NCBI GenBank assembly: GCA_963817065.1
Contig: CAWFMO010000001.1
Location: 1,054,001-1,118,000 of the forward strand
Reading direction: 5' to 3'
DNA from: CAWFMO01 sp963817065
GTDB lineage: Bacteria > Actinomycetota > Thermoleophilia > Solirubrobacterales > 70-9
DNA: 64,000 bases
A program made the translations under genes and the position numbers. The number at the start of each line of letters is the position of its first letter. Positions within the stretch are counted from its first letter, which is position 1. The notes beneath the pieces were generated by a model. That model ran no database searches. It saw nothing but the letters and a program-made list of their open reading frames with translations, and was not told the origin of the DNA. Of this stretch, positions 44,680 through 52,744 are shown in pieces.

Positions 44680-44970
44680 ATGTCGATCGAAACGGTCGAG
44701 AGGCCCCGCTCGTCGGGTCCGGACTCGGGACTCGGGGGCAACTGGACGGTGATCGTGCGCAACGACGATCACAACACCTTCGAGCACGTCGCCCACACGC
44801 TCGCGGGCGTGATCCCCGGCGTCAGCGTCGACCGCGGCTTCGCGATCGCCGACAAGATCCACAACTCCGGCCAGGCCGCCGTCTGGAGCGGCCCCCGCGA
44901 GCCCGCGGAGCACTACTGGGAGCAGCTATGCGACGCGGGGCTGACGATGGCCCCCCTTGAGCAGCATTAG
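44680..44970 (+). CDS. clpS: ClpS, ATP-dependent Clp protease adaptor
   Basis: 96 residues. WTVIVRNDDHNTFEHVAHTLAGVIPGVSVDRGFAIADKIHNSGQAAVWSG matches ClpS: the NDD-x-N-T-F/P-E-H/F binding loop that recognises N-degron residues, and a helix carrying H-x-x-G. The N-terminal 20 residues are disordered. It delivers proteins to ClpAP/ClpCP. The stop codon lies inside the stem of a long hairpin. Confidence 0.9.
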   Translation: MSIETVERPRSSGPDSGLGGNWTVIVRNDDHNTFEHVAHTLAGVIPGVSVDRGFAIADKIHNSGQAAVWSGPREPAEHYWEQLCDAGLTMAPLEQH

Positions 44971-45040
44971 GCGGACGCCCTCAGTGGGAGCGTAGGCCGA
45001 AAAGCCGAAGCGAATTGCCCCAGCGGCGGCCTAATGCTGC
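44961..45040 (+). repeat. Intergenic stem-loop with a conserved apical motif, copy 2
   Basis: A 12-bp perfect inverted repeat: GCAGCATTAGGC (44961-44972, including the clpS stop) and GCCTAATGCTGC (45029-45040). The loop contains GTGGGAGCGTAGGCCGAA then AAGCCGAAGCGAATTG, which aligns with the loop of the 7536-7612 element at GGGAGCG-x-AGG and AGCGA. It lies between clpS and a convergent tailed protein, so it could end clpS transcription. Confidence 0.62.
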
Positions 45041-45072
45041 GAAAGAAGTGATGCGGGGCAGCACCCCTTCCT

Positions 45073-45831
45073 TTAGCGCCGCTTCTTCTTGCAGCGCTTC
45101 TTCTTCGCGGCAGCGGCCGAGCGCCGCTTCTTCTTGCACTTCTTGAGCGGCTGAGCGGTCGGCGGAGCTGCGGTCGGCGGCGTCGGCAGCGGCGACGGAA
45201 GCGCGTCGACGGATTCGCAGTTGCTGAGCGCGTCGACGCCGAGTTGGTCGGTCTGGACGCTGTCGAAGCCGTCTCCGCAGTCGACGCTGTCGCTTTTGCC
45301 GTCGCGGACCTGGATCACGTCGCTGTCGGCGCCGCCGGCGACGACGTCGGAGAAGCCGCTGCCGATCATGCGGTCGGTTCCGTTGCCGCCGTCGAGGCTG
45401 ATGCTGTTCGCTCCCGCGATCCCCGTGAAGCCGTTCGACGCCGAGACCCGGCTCAGGTCGATGACGTCCGGGCCCTGGAGGCCGTTGACGACGATCCCGG
45501 ACACCTCGTCACAGGGGCCGTAGGGCACCTCGTTCGCGGGATACGGACCCGTTATGTCCTCAAAGACGAAGAAGTGGTGGGTGATGCCGTCGAGATGACA
45601 GAAGACCGCATAGGTTTCCGTCGCAAGCGGGTCACTGGCCCCGCAATTGCTCTGCCCGAGGACGAGGATGCCGGCGCCGTAGCTGTTGTACGGGGTGACC
45701 GTGCACGGCGCCGCTTCGGCGGTCTGGGCGCGCGGTCCGGCGAACCACAGGGTCGCGAGCGCGGCCGCGAGCACGAACAGGGCCCCGAGCCCCACCCCCA
45801 ACCCCCGATTTCGATGATCCCCCAGTTCCAT
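45073..45831 (-). CDS. Secreted RTX-like calcium-binding protein with Lys/Cys tail
   Basis: 252 residues. Signal anchor (GLGVGLGALFVLAAALATLWFAG), a Cys-containing domain, then hemolysin-type elements (NSISLDGGNGTDRMIGSGFSDVVAGGADSDVI, GDGFDSVQTD) typical of Ca-binding beta-roll proteins. A Pro/Thr linker leads to a 24-residue tail (45076-45147) with two Cys 14 residues apart. ATG at 45831 has a -10 box 7 nt upstream. An earlier start at 45867 is rejected. Confidence 0.75.
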   Translation of the reverse strand: MELGDHRNRGLGVGLGALFVLAAALATLWFAGPRAQTAEAAPCTVTPYNSYGAGILVLGQSNCGASDPLATETYAVFCHLDGITHHFFVFEDITGPYPANEVPYGPCDEVSGIVVNGLQGPDVIDLSRVSASNGFTGIAGANSISLDGGNGTDRMIGSGFSDVVAGGADSDVIQVRDGKSDSVDCGDGFDSVQTDQLGVDALSNCESVDALPSPLPTPPTAAPPTAQPLKKCKKKRRSAAAAKKKRCKKKRR

Positions 45832-45838
45832 CGAGACG

Positions 45839-45867
45839 ACTGTACTACTGAAGCCCCCGCCCCGCAA
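45839..45867 (-). promoter_or_regulatory. Promoter (-35 and -10) of the RTX-like gene, leaderless
   Basis: On the bottom strand TTGCGG (45862-45867) and TACAGT (45839-45844) are 17 bp apart, with the ATG 7 nt after the -10. Same layout as the promoter at 37947-37975. Confidence 0.6.
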
Positions 45868-45874
45868 ACGCGGT

Positions 45875-46168
45875 CTACTTCTCGGCGACGACCCCGTGCC
45901 ATTCGGGCAGCACCGGCTTGTTGTAGTAATTCATCGCGCTCTCGCGCACGGCGCCGATCTCCTCCGAGAACCAGTAGCGCTCGAAGTCGCCCTTGTCCTC
46001 CCAGACCGAGGTCTGGCGGAAGAGCAGGGGGTCGTCCTTGGAGCGGGTGATCGTCGAGCTCTTGGCGCCGAAGGCGAGCGCCCGCTGCGATGCGGGCTCC
46101 CAGATCTCGAACCAGCGGTCCGCCCGGAACGGGTGGACGCGCCAGTCGATGTAACAGACGTGGGACAC
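45875..46168 (-). CDS. Small protein coupled to crotonyl-CoA carboxylase/reductase (ABM-like)
   Basis: 97 residues. YIDWRVHPFRADRWFEIWEPASQRALAFGA, with SVWEDKGDFERYWFSEEIGAVRESAMNYY, resembles the dimeric alpha/beta-barrel (ABM) fold. The GTG start lies 2 bp after the ccr stop, so it is co-translated with Ccr. No known Ccr partner is recalled. It could be a monooxygenase-fold accessory or unrelated. Confidence 0.62.
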   Translation of the reverse strand: MSHVCYIDWRVHPFRADRWFEIWEPASQRALAFGAKSSTITRSKDDPLLFRQTSVWEDKGDFERYWFSEEIGAVRESAMNYYNKPVLPEWHGVVAEK

Positions 46169-46170
46169 GG

Positions 46171-47427
46171 CTACGCGCCGACCTCCGCGCGGATCGCGCC
46201 CGGGCCGTCCTCGCGCTTGCCCTCGTCCTCGCTCGTCGCGCCGACGAGGATCGAGATCTTGCCGAGGTGCTTGTTCTCGTGCAGGAGCTGGTGGGCGTCG
46301 GCGACGCCGTCGAAGCCCATCGTCTTCCAGAGCACGGGCTGGATCTTGCCTTCGACCATCAGCTGGTTCGCGCGCATGCACTCGTAGGCGTTGGCGAAGT
46401 GCGAGCCGATGATCTGCTTCTGCTTCATCCACAGGTAGCGGACGTCGAAATCGAGCGTGTAGCCCGAGGTCGCGCCGCAGATCACGACCTTGCCGAACGG
46501 CTTCACGGTGAACACGGAGGTCGGGAACGTGGCCTGGCCGACGTGCTCGAAGACGAAGTCGGGCGCGTCGCCGAGGATCTCCTTGACCTTCTTCGCGAAC
46601 CCGCGCGACTCCTTGAAGCGCGCCTTCTCCTCGTCGGGGCTCTCGCCACCCTTGCGCATCATCCCCGCGAACTCGTTGCGGTCGATGAAGTCCACGGCGC
46701 CGAGGCGCTTGACCAGCTCGCCCTTCTCGGGCGAGGAGACGACGCCGACGGCATTTGCGCCCGCCGCCTTGCAGAGCTGGACGGCAAACACTCCGAGGCC
46801 TCCGGCCGCGCCCCAGATCAGCACGTTGTGGCCGGCCTGGAGCTTGCACTGGTCCATGAGCATCCGGTAGGCGGTGAAGTAGGTGAGCCCGTAGGCCGAG
46901 GACTCGGCCCAGGAGAGGTTCTGCGGGCGGGGGAGGAGCTGCTGTGCCTGGACCTTGGTGAACTGGGCGAAGCTGCCCCAGGTCGTCTCGTAGCCCCAGA
47001 TCTCCTGGCTCGGGGCGGCCATCGGGTCGAGGCCGTGGACCTCGACATCCTCGTAGGAGGCCTGGTTGCAGTGGACCACGACCTCGTCGCCGGGCTTCCA
47101 CTTGGTCACGCCCTCGCCGACCTTCCAGACGATCCCCGAGGCGTCGGAGCCGCCGATGTGGTGGCCGTACTCGGGGTGGTCGCCGTAGCCGAAGACGGAG
47201 ACCGGCTTGCCGAGCGCCGCCCAGACGTTGTTGAAGTTGACCCCGGCGGCCATCACGCGCACGATCACCTCAAACGCGCCCGGCTCGGGCACGTCGATCT
47301 CCTCGACTTGGAAGGCGTCCTTCGGCTCGCCCTCGCGCTCCTGTCGGATCACCCAGGCGGCCATCTTCTCGGGGAGCTCCCCCGGTTCGAGGTCGACCTT
47401 CGAAACGTCGGCGATGTCTACTGCCAC
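46171..47427 (-). CDS. ccr: Crotonyl-CoA carboxylase/reductase
   Basis: 418 residues, zinc-less MDR fold. MAAWVIRQEREGEPKDAFQVEEIDVPEPG, GVNFNNVWAALGKPVSVF, YGHHIGGSDASGIVWKVGEGV, WGYETTWGSFAQFTKVQAQQL with the conserved Tyr-Glu-Thr segment, LIWGAAGGLGVFAVQLC (NADPH) and GSHFANAYECMRANQLM all match Ccr. It reductively carboxylates crotonyl-CoA to ethylmalonyl-CoA, the key reaction of the ethylmalonyl-CoA pathway. GTG with a GAAGGAGCC ribosome site. Confidence 0.94.
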   Translation of the reverse strand: MAVDIADVSKVDLEPGELPEKMAAWVIRQEREGEPKDAFQVEEIDVPEPGAFEVIVRVMAAGVNFNNVWAALGKPVSVFGYGDHPEYGHHIGGSDASGIVWKVGEGVTKWKPGDEVVVHCNQASYEDVEVHGLDPMAAPSQEIWGYETTWGSFAQFTKVQAQQLLPRPQNLSWAESSAYGLTYFTAYRMLMDQCKLQAGHNVLIWGAAGGLGVFAVQLCKAAGANAVGVVSSPEKGELVKRLGAVDFIDRNEFAGMMRKGGESPDEEKARFKESRGFAKKVKEILGDAPDFVFEHVGQATFPTSVFTVKPFGKVVICGATSGYTLDFDVRYLWMKQKQIIGSHFANAYECMRANQLMVEGKIQPVLWKTMGFDGVADAHQLLHENKHLGKISILVGATSEDEGKREDGPGAIRAEVGA

Positions 47428-47505
47428 CTGGCTCCTTCGTAGGGGTTCTGGACGCGCGCAATGCTAATTGACCCGCCGTGTCAGGTTCATGTCCGGGGCC
47501 GGGAC

Positions 47506-47511
47506 TACTTT
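47506..47511 (+). promoter_or_regulatory. -10 box of the coiled-coil protein gene
   Basis: TACTTT ends 10 nt before the ATG at 47522. Divergent from ccr. Confidence 0.4.
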
Positions 47512-47521
47512 GATGAGTTCC

Positions 47522-48799
47522 ATGGAAGCGTCCGAAAAACCCCAGCTCCCGCTCGACGTCGGTCCCGACGGGGGATCGGTGCGCGTGCTCGAGGACCGGA
47601 TCGTCATCGAGGCGATGACGATCCACGACGAGCGCGCCGCGTGCGTGGTCAGGGAGCGCGCCGCCGCGGGCCGCAACCCGCAGGAGAGCGTCGCCAAGGC
47701 GGTCGAGATCGGCATCCGGCTGCTCGAGTCGGAGGGGACGGCGGCCAACGTCGACTACGTCAAGGGCGAGCTCGAGCGCCAGCTCGCGCCGCTCGCAGAA
47801 CGCCTCGGCGGCGTGATCGAGGAGGGTCAGGAAGAGTTCGTCGAGCAACTGGCGAACAGCTTCGACAAGGAGCGCAGCGGCTCGGTCCAGCAGCAGATCC
47901 GCGAGCTGCTCAGTGCCGCGATGGAGCACCAGCGGACCCAGCTCGCGAAACAGTTCTCGGCCCAGGACGGCAACAACCCGCTCGCTGACTTCAGGGACGG
48001 GGTCGTGCGGGCGGTGAAGAGCTCACAGGACGCACAGCAGATCGAGCACCAGGAGGACCGCAAGCGGATCGAGGCGCTGACCACAGAGGTCACGGCGCTT
48101 CGCGAGCGGCTCGGCGCCAAGCAGGAGATCGAGGACGAGCAGGCGCGCGGGACCGCCAAGGGCCGCGGGTTCGAGGAGCGCGTCCATGAGGTGATTGACG
48201 CGATCGCGACCGCGCGCGGCGACGTCGCCCACCACGTCGGCGACCAGCGGGGCGAGACACGGGGCAAGAAGGGCGACACGGTCGTCGAGATCGGCGCCTC
48301 CGCTGGTCCGGCGCTGGCGAAGATCGCCTTCGACCCCAAGGACACGAGCGGCCTCTCGCGGCCCAAGGCCTGGGAGGTGCTCAACGGCGCGCTCGAGGAT
48401 CGCGGCGCCGACTACGCCGTGCTCGTCGTCGCCGGCGAGGAGAACCTCCCGGCCAAGACCCAGGGGCTGGTCGAGTACGAGGGCAACAAGCTGATCGTCG
48501 CCGTCGACCGCGAGGAGCCGGAGCCGATCGTGATCGAGACCGCCTACTGCCTCGCCAGGGCGCGCGCGCTGTCGGCCCGCGAGGACGACCTCGCGCTCGA
48601 CGCGCTGGCGATGAAGGAGGCGATCGACCAGGCGCGGCGGGCGCTCGAGTCGCTGAAGAAGGCTCGCCAGGCGCTCACCGGGATGCGCAAGAACGCCGAC
48701 AGCATGGAGGAGTCGCTGGGCGCGATGGAAGAGGGCGCGAAGACCGCTCTCGGACGCGCGGACAGCCTGATCGCCGACGCGCTCGAGTCGGCCGCCTAG
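47522..48799 (+). CDS. Coiled-coil protein with a C-terminal DUF2130/nuclease-like domain
   Basis: 425 residues. Residues 30 to about 190 are charged helices. From about 210 the sequence GTAKGRGFEERVHEVIDAIATARGDVAHHVGDQRGETRGKKGDTVVEI, AWEVLNGALEDRGADYAVLVVAG and GNKLIVAVDREEPEPIV is like the nuclease-fold DUF2130 domain (KG-x-x-FE, KGD, AxxV/LVV). A helical C-terminus follows. Possible role in DNA or damage processing, not shown. ATG at 47522 is preferred over 47513, given a TACTTT box. Confidence 0.72.
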   Translation: MEASEKPQLPLDVGPDGGSVRVLEDRIVIEAMTIHDERAACVVRERAAAGRNPQESVAKAVEIGIRLLESEGTAANVDYVKGELERQLAPLAERLGGVIEEGQEEFVEQLANSFDKERSGSVQQQIRELLSAAMEHQRTQLAKQFSAQDGNNPLADFRDGVVRAVKSSQDAQQIEHQEDRKRIEALTTEVTALRERLGAKQEIEDEQARGTAKGRGFEERVHEVIDAIATARGDVAHHVGDQRGETRGKKGDTVVEIGASAGPALAKIAFDPKDTSGLSRPKAWEVLNGALEDRGADYAVLVVAGEENLPAKTQGLVEYEGNKLIVAVDREEPEPIVIETAYCLARARALSAREDDLALDALAMKEAIDQARRALESLKKARQALTGMRKNADSMEESLGAMEEGAKTALGRADSLIADALESAA

Positions 48800-48802
48800 G
48801 CG

Positions 48803-49216
48803 CTAGGGCAGCAGCAGGTCGTTCTGGGCCGACTCGCGGTCGGGGCCGACCTTGAGGCCCGCGCGCTCGATCGTCAGGTTGTCGTCGACGCCGGCCTCGT
48901 AGTCGCCGGGCTCGAGCTCGGCCTTGAACAGCAGCGCGCCGTTGGGCGGGATCGGGTCGCTGACGTCGGTGACCGGGCCGTCGATCTCGAACGCGGCCTC
49001 GCTCGTGGTCGTGTTGGCGATCGTGAAGTTGACCATCCCGGCGCCGAACGCCGGCGGCGAGACCTGGACCGCCTTGTCGTTGATCTCGACCGTGACCTCG
49101 AGCGGCAGCGGCGGGCGGGGCTCGTTCTCGAAATCGTCGCGTCCGCAACCGACCGCGATCACCGCGATCGCACTCAAGGCCACGACGGCCACGCGTCTAC
49201 CCCTCCTCGGTGTCAT
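48803..49216 (-). CDS. Small secreted lipoprotein
   Basis: 137 residues. The lipobox is IAVGCGR after VVALSAIAVIA. The rest is beta-rich (VNFTIANTTTSEAAFEIDG, YEAGVDDNLTIERAGLKVG), suggesting a cupredoxin-like or Ig-like sandwich without metal ligands. Unknown role. Leaderless ATG. It converges on the coiled-coil gene with TAGGCGCTA at the junction. Confidence 0.68.
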   Translation of the reverse strand: MTPRRGRRVAVVALSAIAVIAVGCGRDDFENEPRPPLPLEVTVEINDKAVQVSPPAFGAGMVNFTIANTTTSEAAFEIDGPVTDVSDPIPPNGALLFKAELEPGDYEAGVDDNLTIERAGLKVGPDRESAQNDLLLP

Positions 49217-49225
49217 GCCGGCCGA

Positions 49226-49231
49226 ACCCTA
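49226..49231 (-). promoter_or_regulatory. -10 box, leaderless promoter of the small lipoprotein
   Basis: TAGGGT on the bottom strand ends 9 nt before the ATG at 49216. Confidence 0.5.
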
Positions 49232-49248
49232 ACCGAAGCGGCGGAGGC

Positions 49249-50211
49249 TCACCGCGCGAGTGGGAGCTCGGTGACCTCCGCGGTCACCTCGCCCTCGCCG
49301 ACCAGCAGCCGGTCGCCGGGCTGCGCCTCGCGGCGGACGACGGCGAGGCCGATCGGCCCGAGCGCGGGGGAGATACAGGCGCTGGCGATCTCGCCGACCT
49401 GCTTGTCGCCGAACACGAGCGGCTCGCCGACCACGGGCAGGGCGCTGAAGCGCAGCCCGCGCAGGTGCCGGTTCGGCCTGCCCTTGTAGTGCAGGCGCGC
49501 GACCGGCTCCTGGCCGATGTAGCAGCCCTTCTCGAAGTCGATCGCGCGCTCCTCGATCCCGGCCTCGGCCGGCATCGTCGCCGCGCTCATCTCGACCCCG
49601 AAGCGCGGCCGCCCGGACTCGACCCGGAGGATCTCGGCGGCGTCCTCGCTGACCTCCACCGCGCCGGACTCGAAGAGCCCCTTCCTGATCGCCTCTCCGT
49701 CGGCCGTGCGCGTGATCAGGTCGACGCCGAGCTCGGTCGCGACCGCGAGCACCTCGACCCCGTCGCGCTCGTAGGAGCGCTGGGCATGCTCGTCCGGCAG
49801 CGGCCCGCTTCCGGCGATCTCGTGCGACGCCGGTCCGGCGAGCGAGTGGATCGCCCACTCGCCGGACTCGTCGACGACCTCGACCTCGCGGCCGATCTTG
49901 TAAGTCTCGAGGTGGCGGAAGAGGGTGGCGGTCGCCTCGGGCTCGGTGTCGAGCCAGAAGTCGCCGTTGCCGAGCCGCAGGACCCGGACGTCGGCCTGGA
50001 TATGGCCCTTGCGGTCGAGCAGCGCCGCGTAACAGCCGGTTTCGGGCTCGAGCGCCTCGACGTCGTTGGTCAGCTGGCCCTGGAGGAACTCGGCCCCGTC
50101 GGCGCCGCGGAGGACGAGCATCCCGCGCTCGGATCGGTCGACCAGCCCCGCCTCCTCGCGCAGGGCGCGGTACTCGCCGTCGATCTCCACCGTCTGGCCG
50201 CTCTCGGGCAT
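49249..50211 (-). CDS. ygfZ: YgfZ/GcvT-domain folate-binding protein
   Basis: 320 residues. VDRSERGMLVLRGADGAEFLQGQLTNDV at the start, HIQADVRVLRL and EKGCYIGQEPVARLHYKG (the family KGCYxGQE signature, near residue 229) are diagnostic. YgfZ binds tetrahydrofolate and aids Fe-S cluster repair and assembly. It lies divergent from the metal operon, so iron handling could link them. Leaderless ATG. Confidence 0.92.
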   Translation of the reverse strand: MPESGQTVEIDGEYRALREEAGLVDRSERGMLVLRGADGAEFLQGQLTNDVEALEPETGCYAALLDRKGHIQADVRVLRLGNGDFWLDTEPEATATLFRHLETYKIGREVEVVDESGEWAIHSLAGPASHEIAGSGPLPDEHAQRSYERDGVEVLAVATELGVDLITRTADGEAIRKGLFESGAVEVSEDAAEILRVESGRPRFGVEMSAATMPAEAGIEERAIDFEKGCYIGQEPVARLHYKGRPNRHLRGLRFSALPVVGEPLVFGDKQVGEIASACISPALGPIGLAVVRREAQPGDRLLVGEGEVTAEVTELPLAR

Positions 50212-50217
50212 GGACCG

Positions 50218-50223
50218 ATTGTA
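50218..50223 (-). promoter_or_regulatory. -10 box, leaderless promoter of ygfZ
   Basis: TACAAT on the bottom strand (four of six bases of TATAAT, including the key A2 and T6) ends 6 nt before the ATG at 50211. Confidence 0.6.
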
Positions 50224-50276
50224 GGAAGCGGAGCAGGCGGGCTCGCGGCCGCCGGTAGCCGGCAGTGAAGTTGACA

Positions 50277-50293
50277 GAGACTAAAAAAGTTTC
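50277..50293. promoter_or_regulatory. AT-rich dyad before the metal operon, candidate operator
   Basis: GAGACTAAAAAAGTTTC is an imperfect inverted repeat (GAGACT/AGTTTC, one mismatch) in otherwise GC-rich DNA. It follows a TTGACA (50271-50276) and abuts the first candidate start. A DtxR-family regulator encoded downstream could bind here. This is unproven and I see no exact DtxR or MntR consensus. Confidence 0.35.
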
Positions 50294-51526
50294 ATGGCGA
50301 GAGTGTCTTTTGGTTTAATGGACCCGATGAAGGACGCGAAAGACCCGGAGCGCTCGCACAGGCTGAGCCGCAGGCGGTTGCTCGGCGGCGCCGCGGCGGC
50401 TGGGGCGCTCCCGGCCGTCCACCAGCTCGTGCCGCACACGGGGCTGCACAGGGCGCTCGCCGGCACCGACGAGCACGGCGCCCACGCCGCGGCGTCGCCC
50501 GAGGCCGCGGTGCACGGCGGCGGCTCCGAGGGCCCGACCTTTCGCACGGGCGGGCGGGTCGACCACGAGGCCAACGGCTTCAACCCGACCGAGATCCTCC
50601 GCGACTTCGACTGGGGCGCGACGCGACGGCTGCCGAGCGGGCGCGTGCTCCGCGAGTGGACGCTGATCGCCGAGGACATGGAGATCGAGGTAGCCCCCGG
50701 CGTTCACTACCCGGCATGGACCTACAACGGCCGGATCCCCGGGCCGACGCTCCGCTGCCGCGAAGGCGAGCGGCTGCGGGTCAGGTTCATCAACGGCTCC
50801 GAGCACCCGCACACCGTGCACTTCCACGGACTGCACCCGGCCGAGATGGACGGCGTGCCCGGCCTCGGCGCCGGGCTGCTCGAAACGGGCGAGGAGACGA
50901 CCTACGAGTTCGAGGCCGAGCCGTTCGGCGTCCACCTCTACCACTGCCACGCCTCGCCGCTCGCCGAGCACATCGCGCGCGGGCTCTACGGCGCCTTCAT
51001 CATCGACCCCAAGCAGGGGCGCCCCGACGCCGACGAGATGGTGATGGTGATGAACGGCTTCAACACCAACTTCGACGCCGAGGGCAACCAGGTCTACGCC
51101 GTCAACTCGGTCGCCTTCCACTACGTGAACGAGCCGGTCGAGGTCGCCTGCGGCGAGCCGGTGCGGGTCTACCTCGTCAACACGCTCGAGTTCGACCCGA
51201 TCAACTCGTTCCACGTCCACGGCAACTTCTTCAACCACTTCCCGACCGGGACCTCGCTGACCCCGATCGAGTACACCGACACGGTCCTCCAGGGCCAGGC
51301 GCAGCGGGCGATCCTCGAGATGCAGTTCCCCTACCCGGGCCACTACATGTTCCACGCCCACAAGACCGAGTTCGCCGAGCTCGGCTGGATGGGCTTCTTC
51401 GAGGCGGGAGGGGAGGCCGGGAAGCGGGCCGCGCCGCAGGCCTTCTGCGACCTCGAGGCGCTGACCGGGCTGCCGCCCGCGGGCGGCCCGCTGCGCTCGC
51501 CGCGAAACGGCAAGGGCGGCGGCTGA
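50294..51526 (+). CDS. Two-domain multicopper oxidase, Tat-exported
   Basis: 410 residues. Twin-arginine signal SRRRLLGG in the first 35 residues. Copper motifs: HTVHFHGLHP (about 173), HLYHCHASPLAEHI (about 213), SFHVHGNFF (about 305) and MFHAHKTEFAELG (about 351). The type 1 copper Cys occurs only in domain 1 (HCH), while the domain 2 motif is HAH. That layout is the type-B two-domain laccase-like family and suggests trimers. It probably oxidises a metal ion (Fe, Mn or Cu). Alternative starts are ATG at 50318 and 50327; the latter has TTTAAT 7 nt upstream. Confidence 0.88.
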   Translation: MARVSFGLMDPMKDAKDPERSHRLSRRRLLGGAAAAGALPAVHQLVPHTGLHRALAGTDEHGAHAAASPEAAVHGGGSEGPTFRTGGRVDHEANGFNPTEILRDFDWGATRRLPSGRVLREWTLIAEDMEIEVAPGVHYPAWTYNGRIPGPTLRCREGERLRVRFINGSEHPHTVHFHGLHPAEMDGVPGLGAGLLETGEETTYEFEAEPFGVHLYHCHASPLAEHIARGLYGAFIIDPKQGRPDADEMVMVMNGFNTNFDAEGNQVYAVNSVAFHYVNEPVEVACGEPVRVYLVNTLEFDPINSFHVHGNFFNHFPTGTSLTPIEYTDTVLQGQAQRAILEMQFPYPGHYMFHAHKTEFAELGWMGFFEAGGEAGKRAAPQAFCDLEALTGLPPAGGPLRSPRNGKGGG

Positions 51527-52731
51527 TGGAGGCGGCGAGCCGCAGCGCCGACGCCGGGCGTCCGCCGACGTGGGCGCTCGCCGCGCTGCCGCTGGCGCTG
51601 ATCGCGATCGCGATCGGCTTGCTCGCGATCACCGGCGGGCCCGGGCTCGGCGATCGCCGCGGGCCACCGGCGGAGGAGGTCGCGGTCGAGCGCACGGTGC
51701 TGCGCCCGGGCGAGATCGAGCTCCAGGTCCGAAACGAGGGCGCCGACGCGATCGACGTCGCCCAGGTCTCGGTCGCCGACGCGTTCACCGACTTCAGCCG
51801 CGACCCCGACGGCGAGGTCGGGCGGCTCGGATCGCAGACCCTGACCGTCGACTACCCCTGGCAGGAGGGCTCGCCGTACACGATCTCGATGCTGCTCTCG
51901 AGCGGGACGACGATCGAGCACACGATCGACGTCGCGGTCGAGACGCCGGAGGCCGACGCCGGCTTCTTCGGGCTGATGGCGCTGCTCGGCGTCTACGTCG
52001 GGGTGATCCCGGTCGCGCTCGGGATGCTCTTCATCCCGCTTCTCCGCGTGGTCCGCGAGAGCTGGATCCAGGTCCTGATGGCGGCGACGATCGGGCTGCT
52101 CGGCTTCCTCGCGGTCGACGCGTCGCTCGAGGCCTGGGACATCGGCTCGACCGGGCCGAGCGCCTTCGGCGGCGTCGAGCTCCTGTTCATCGGCGCCGCG
52201 CTCTCCTACCTACTGCTGACCGGGCTCGACCGGTACATGCGCTCGAAGCGCGAGCGCGCAAAGCGAAAGGGCGCGGGCGGGTTCCAGCTCTCGCTGATGG
52301 TCGCGATCGGGATCGGGCTCCACAACCTCGGCGAGGGGCTGGCGATCGGCTCGGCGTACTCGATCGGCTCGCTGGCGCTCGGCGCCTTCCTCGTGATCGG
52401 GTTCGCGATCCACAACACGACCGAGGGGCTGGCGATCGTCGCTCCGCTCGCCGCAGAGGGCGAGCACCCCGGACTCGGGCGGCTGGCGCTGCTCGGGCTG
52501 ATCGCCGGCGCGCCGGCGATCCTCGGGGCGCTGATCGGCGCCTCGGCCTACAACCCGGAGCTCTCGGTCTTCCTGCTCGGACTCGGGGTCGGGGCGATCG
52601 CCCAGGTGATCGTCCAGCTGACGCCCGCGATCCGCGACAAGGCGGGCGCCGCGCTGCACCCGGCGAGCGTCGGCGGGATCATCGCCGGGATCGCCGTCCT
52701 CTACGCGACGAGCCTGCTGGTGAGCGTCTGA
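51526..52731 (+). CDS. ZIP-family metal transporter with an extracellular beta domain
   Basis: 401 residues. Membrane helices from about residue 15 and again from 148. Between them lies a roughly 100-residue beta domain (EEVAVERTVLRPGEIELQVRNEGADAIDVAQVSV) with an Ig/cupredoxin look. ZIP signatures are GLHNLGEGLAIG (about 266) and AIHNTTEGLAIV (about 296), which bind divalent cations. It would import Zn, Fe or Mn. ATG overlaps the oxidase stop (TGATG), so oxidase and transporter are made together. Confidence 0.87.
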   Translation: MEAASRSADAGRPPTWALAALPLALIAIAIGLLAITGGPGLGDRRGPPAEEVAVERTVLRPGEIELQVRNEGADAIDVAQVSVADAFTDFSRDPDGEVGRLGSQTLTVDYPWQEGSPYTISMLLSSGTTIEHTIDVAVETPEADAGFFGLMALLGVYVGVIPVALGMLFIPLLRVVRESWIQVLMAATIGLLGFLAVDASLEAWDIGSTGPSAFGGVELLFIGAALSYLLLTGLDRYMRSKRERAKRKGAGGFQLSLMVAIGIGLHNLGEGLAIGSAYSIGSLALGAFLVIGFAIHNTTEGLAIVAPLAAEGEHPGLGRLALLGLIAGAPAILGALIGASAYNPELSVFLLGLGVGAIAQVIVQLTPAIRDKAGAALHPASVGGIIAGIAVLYATSLLVSV

Positions 52732-52744
52732 TGGTGCGCGCCTG

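Noticed and set aside
50271..50276. TTGACA before the multicopper oxidase as a -35
   Set aside because: No -10 lies at 16-18 bp, so it is not a convincing promoter. A TTTAAT 7 nt before an alternative ATG fits better.
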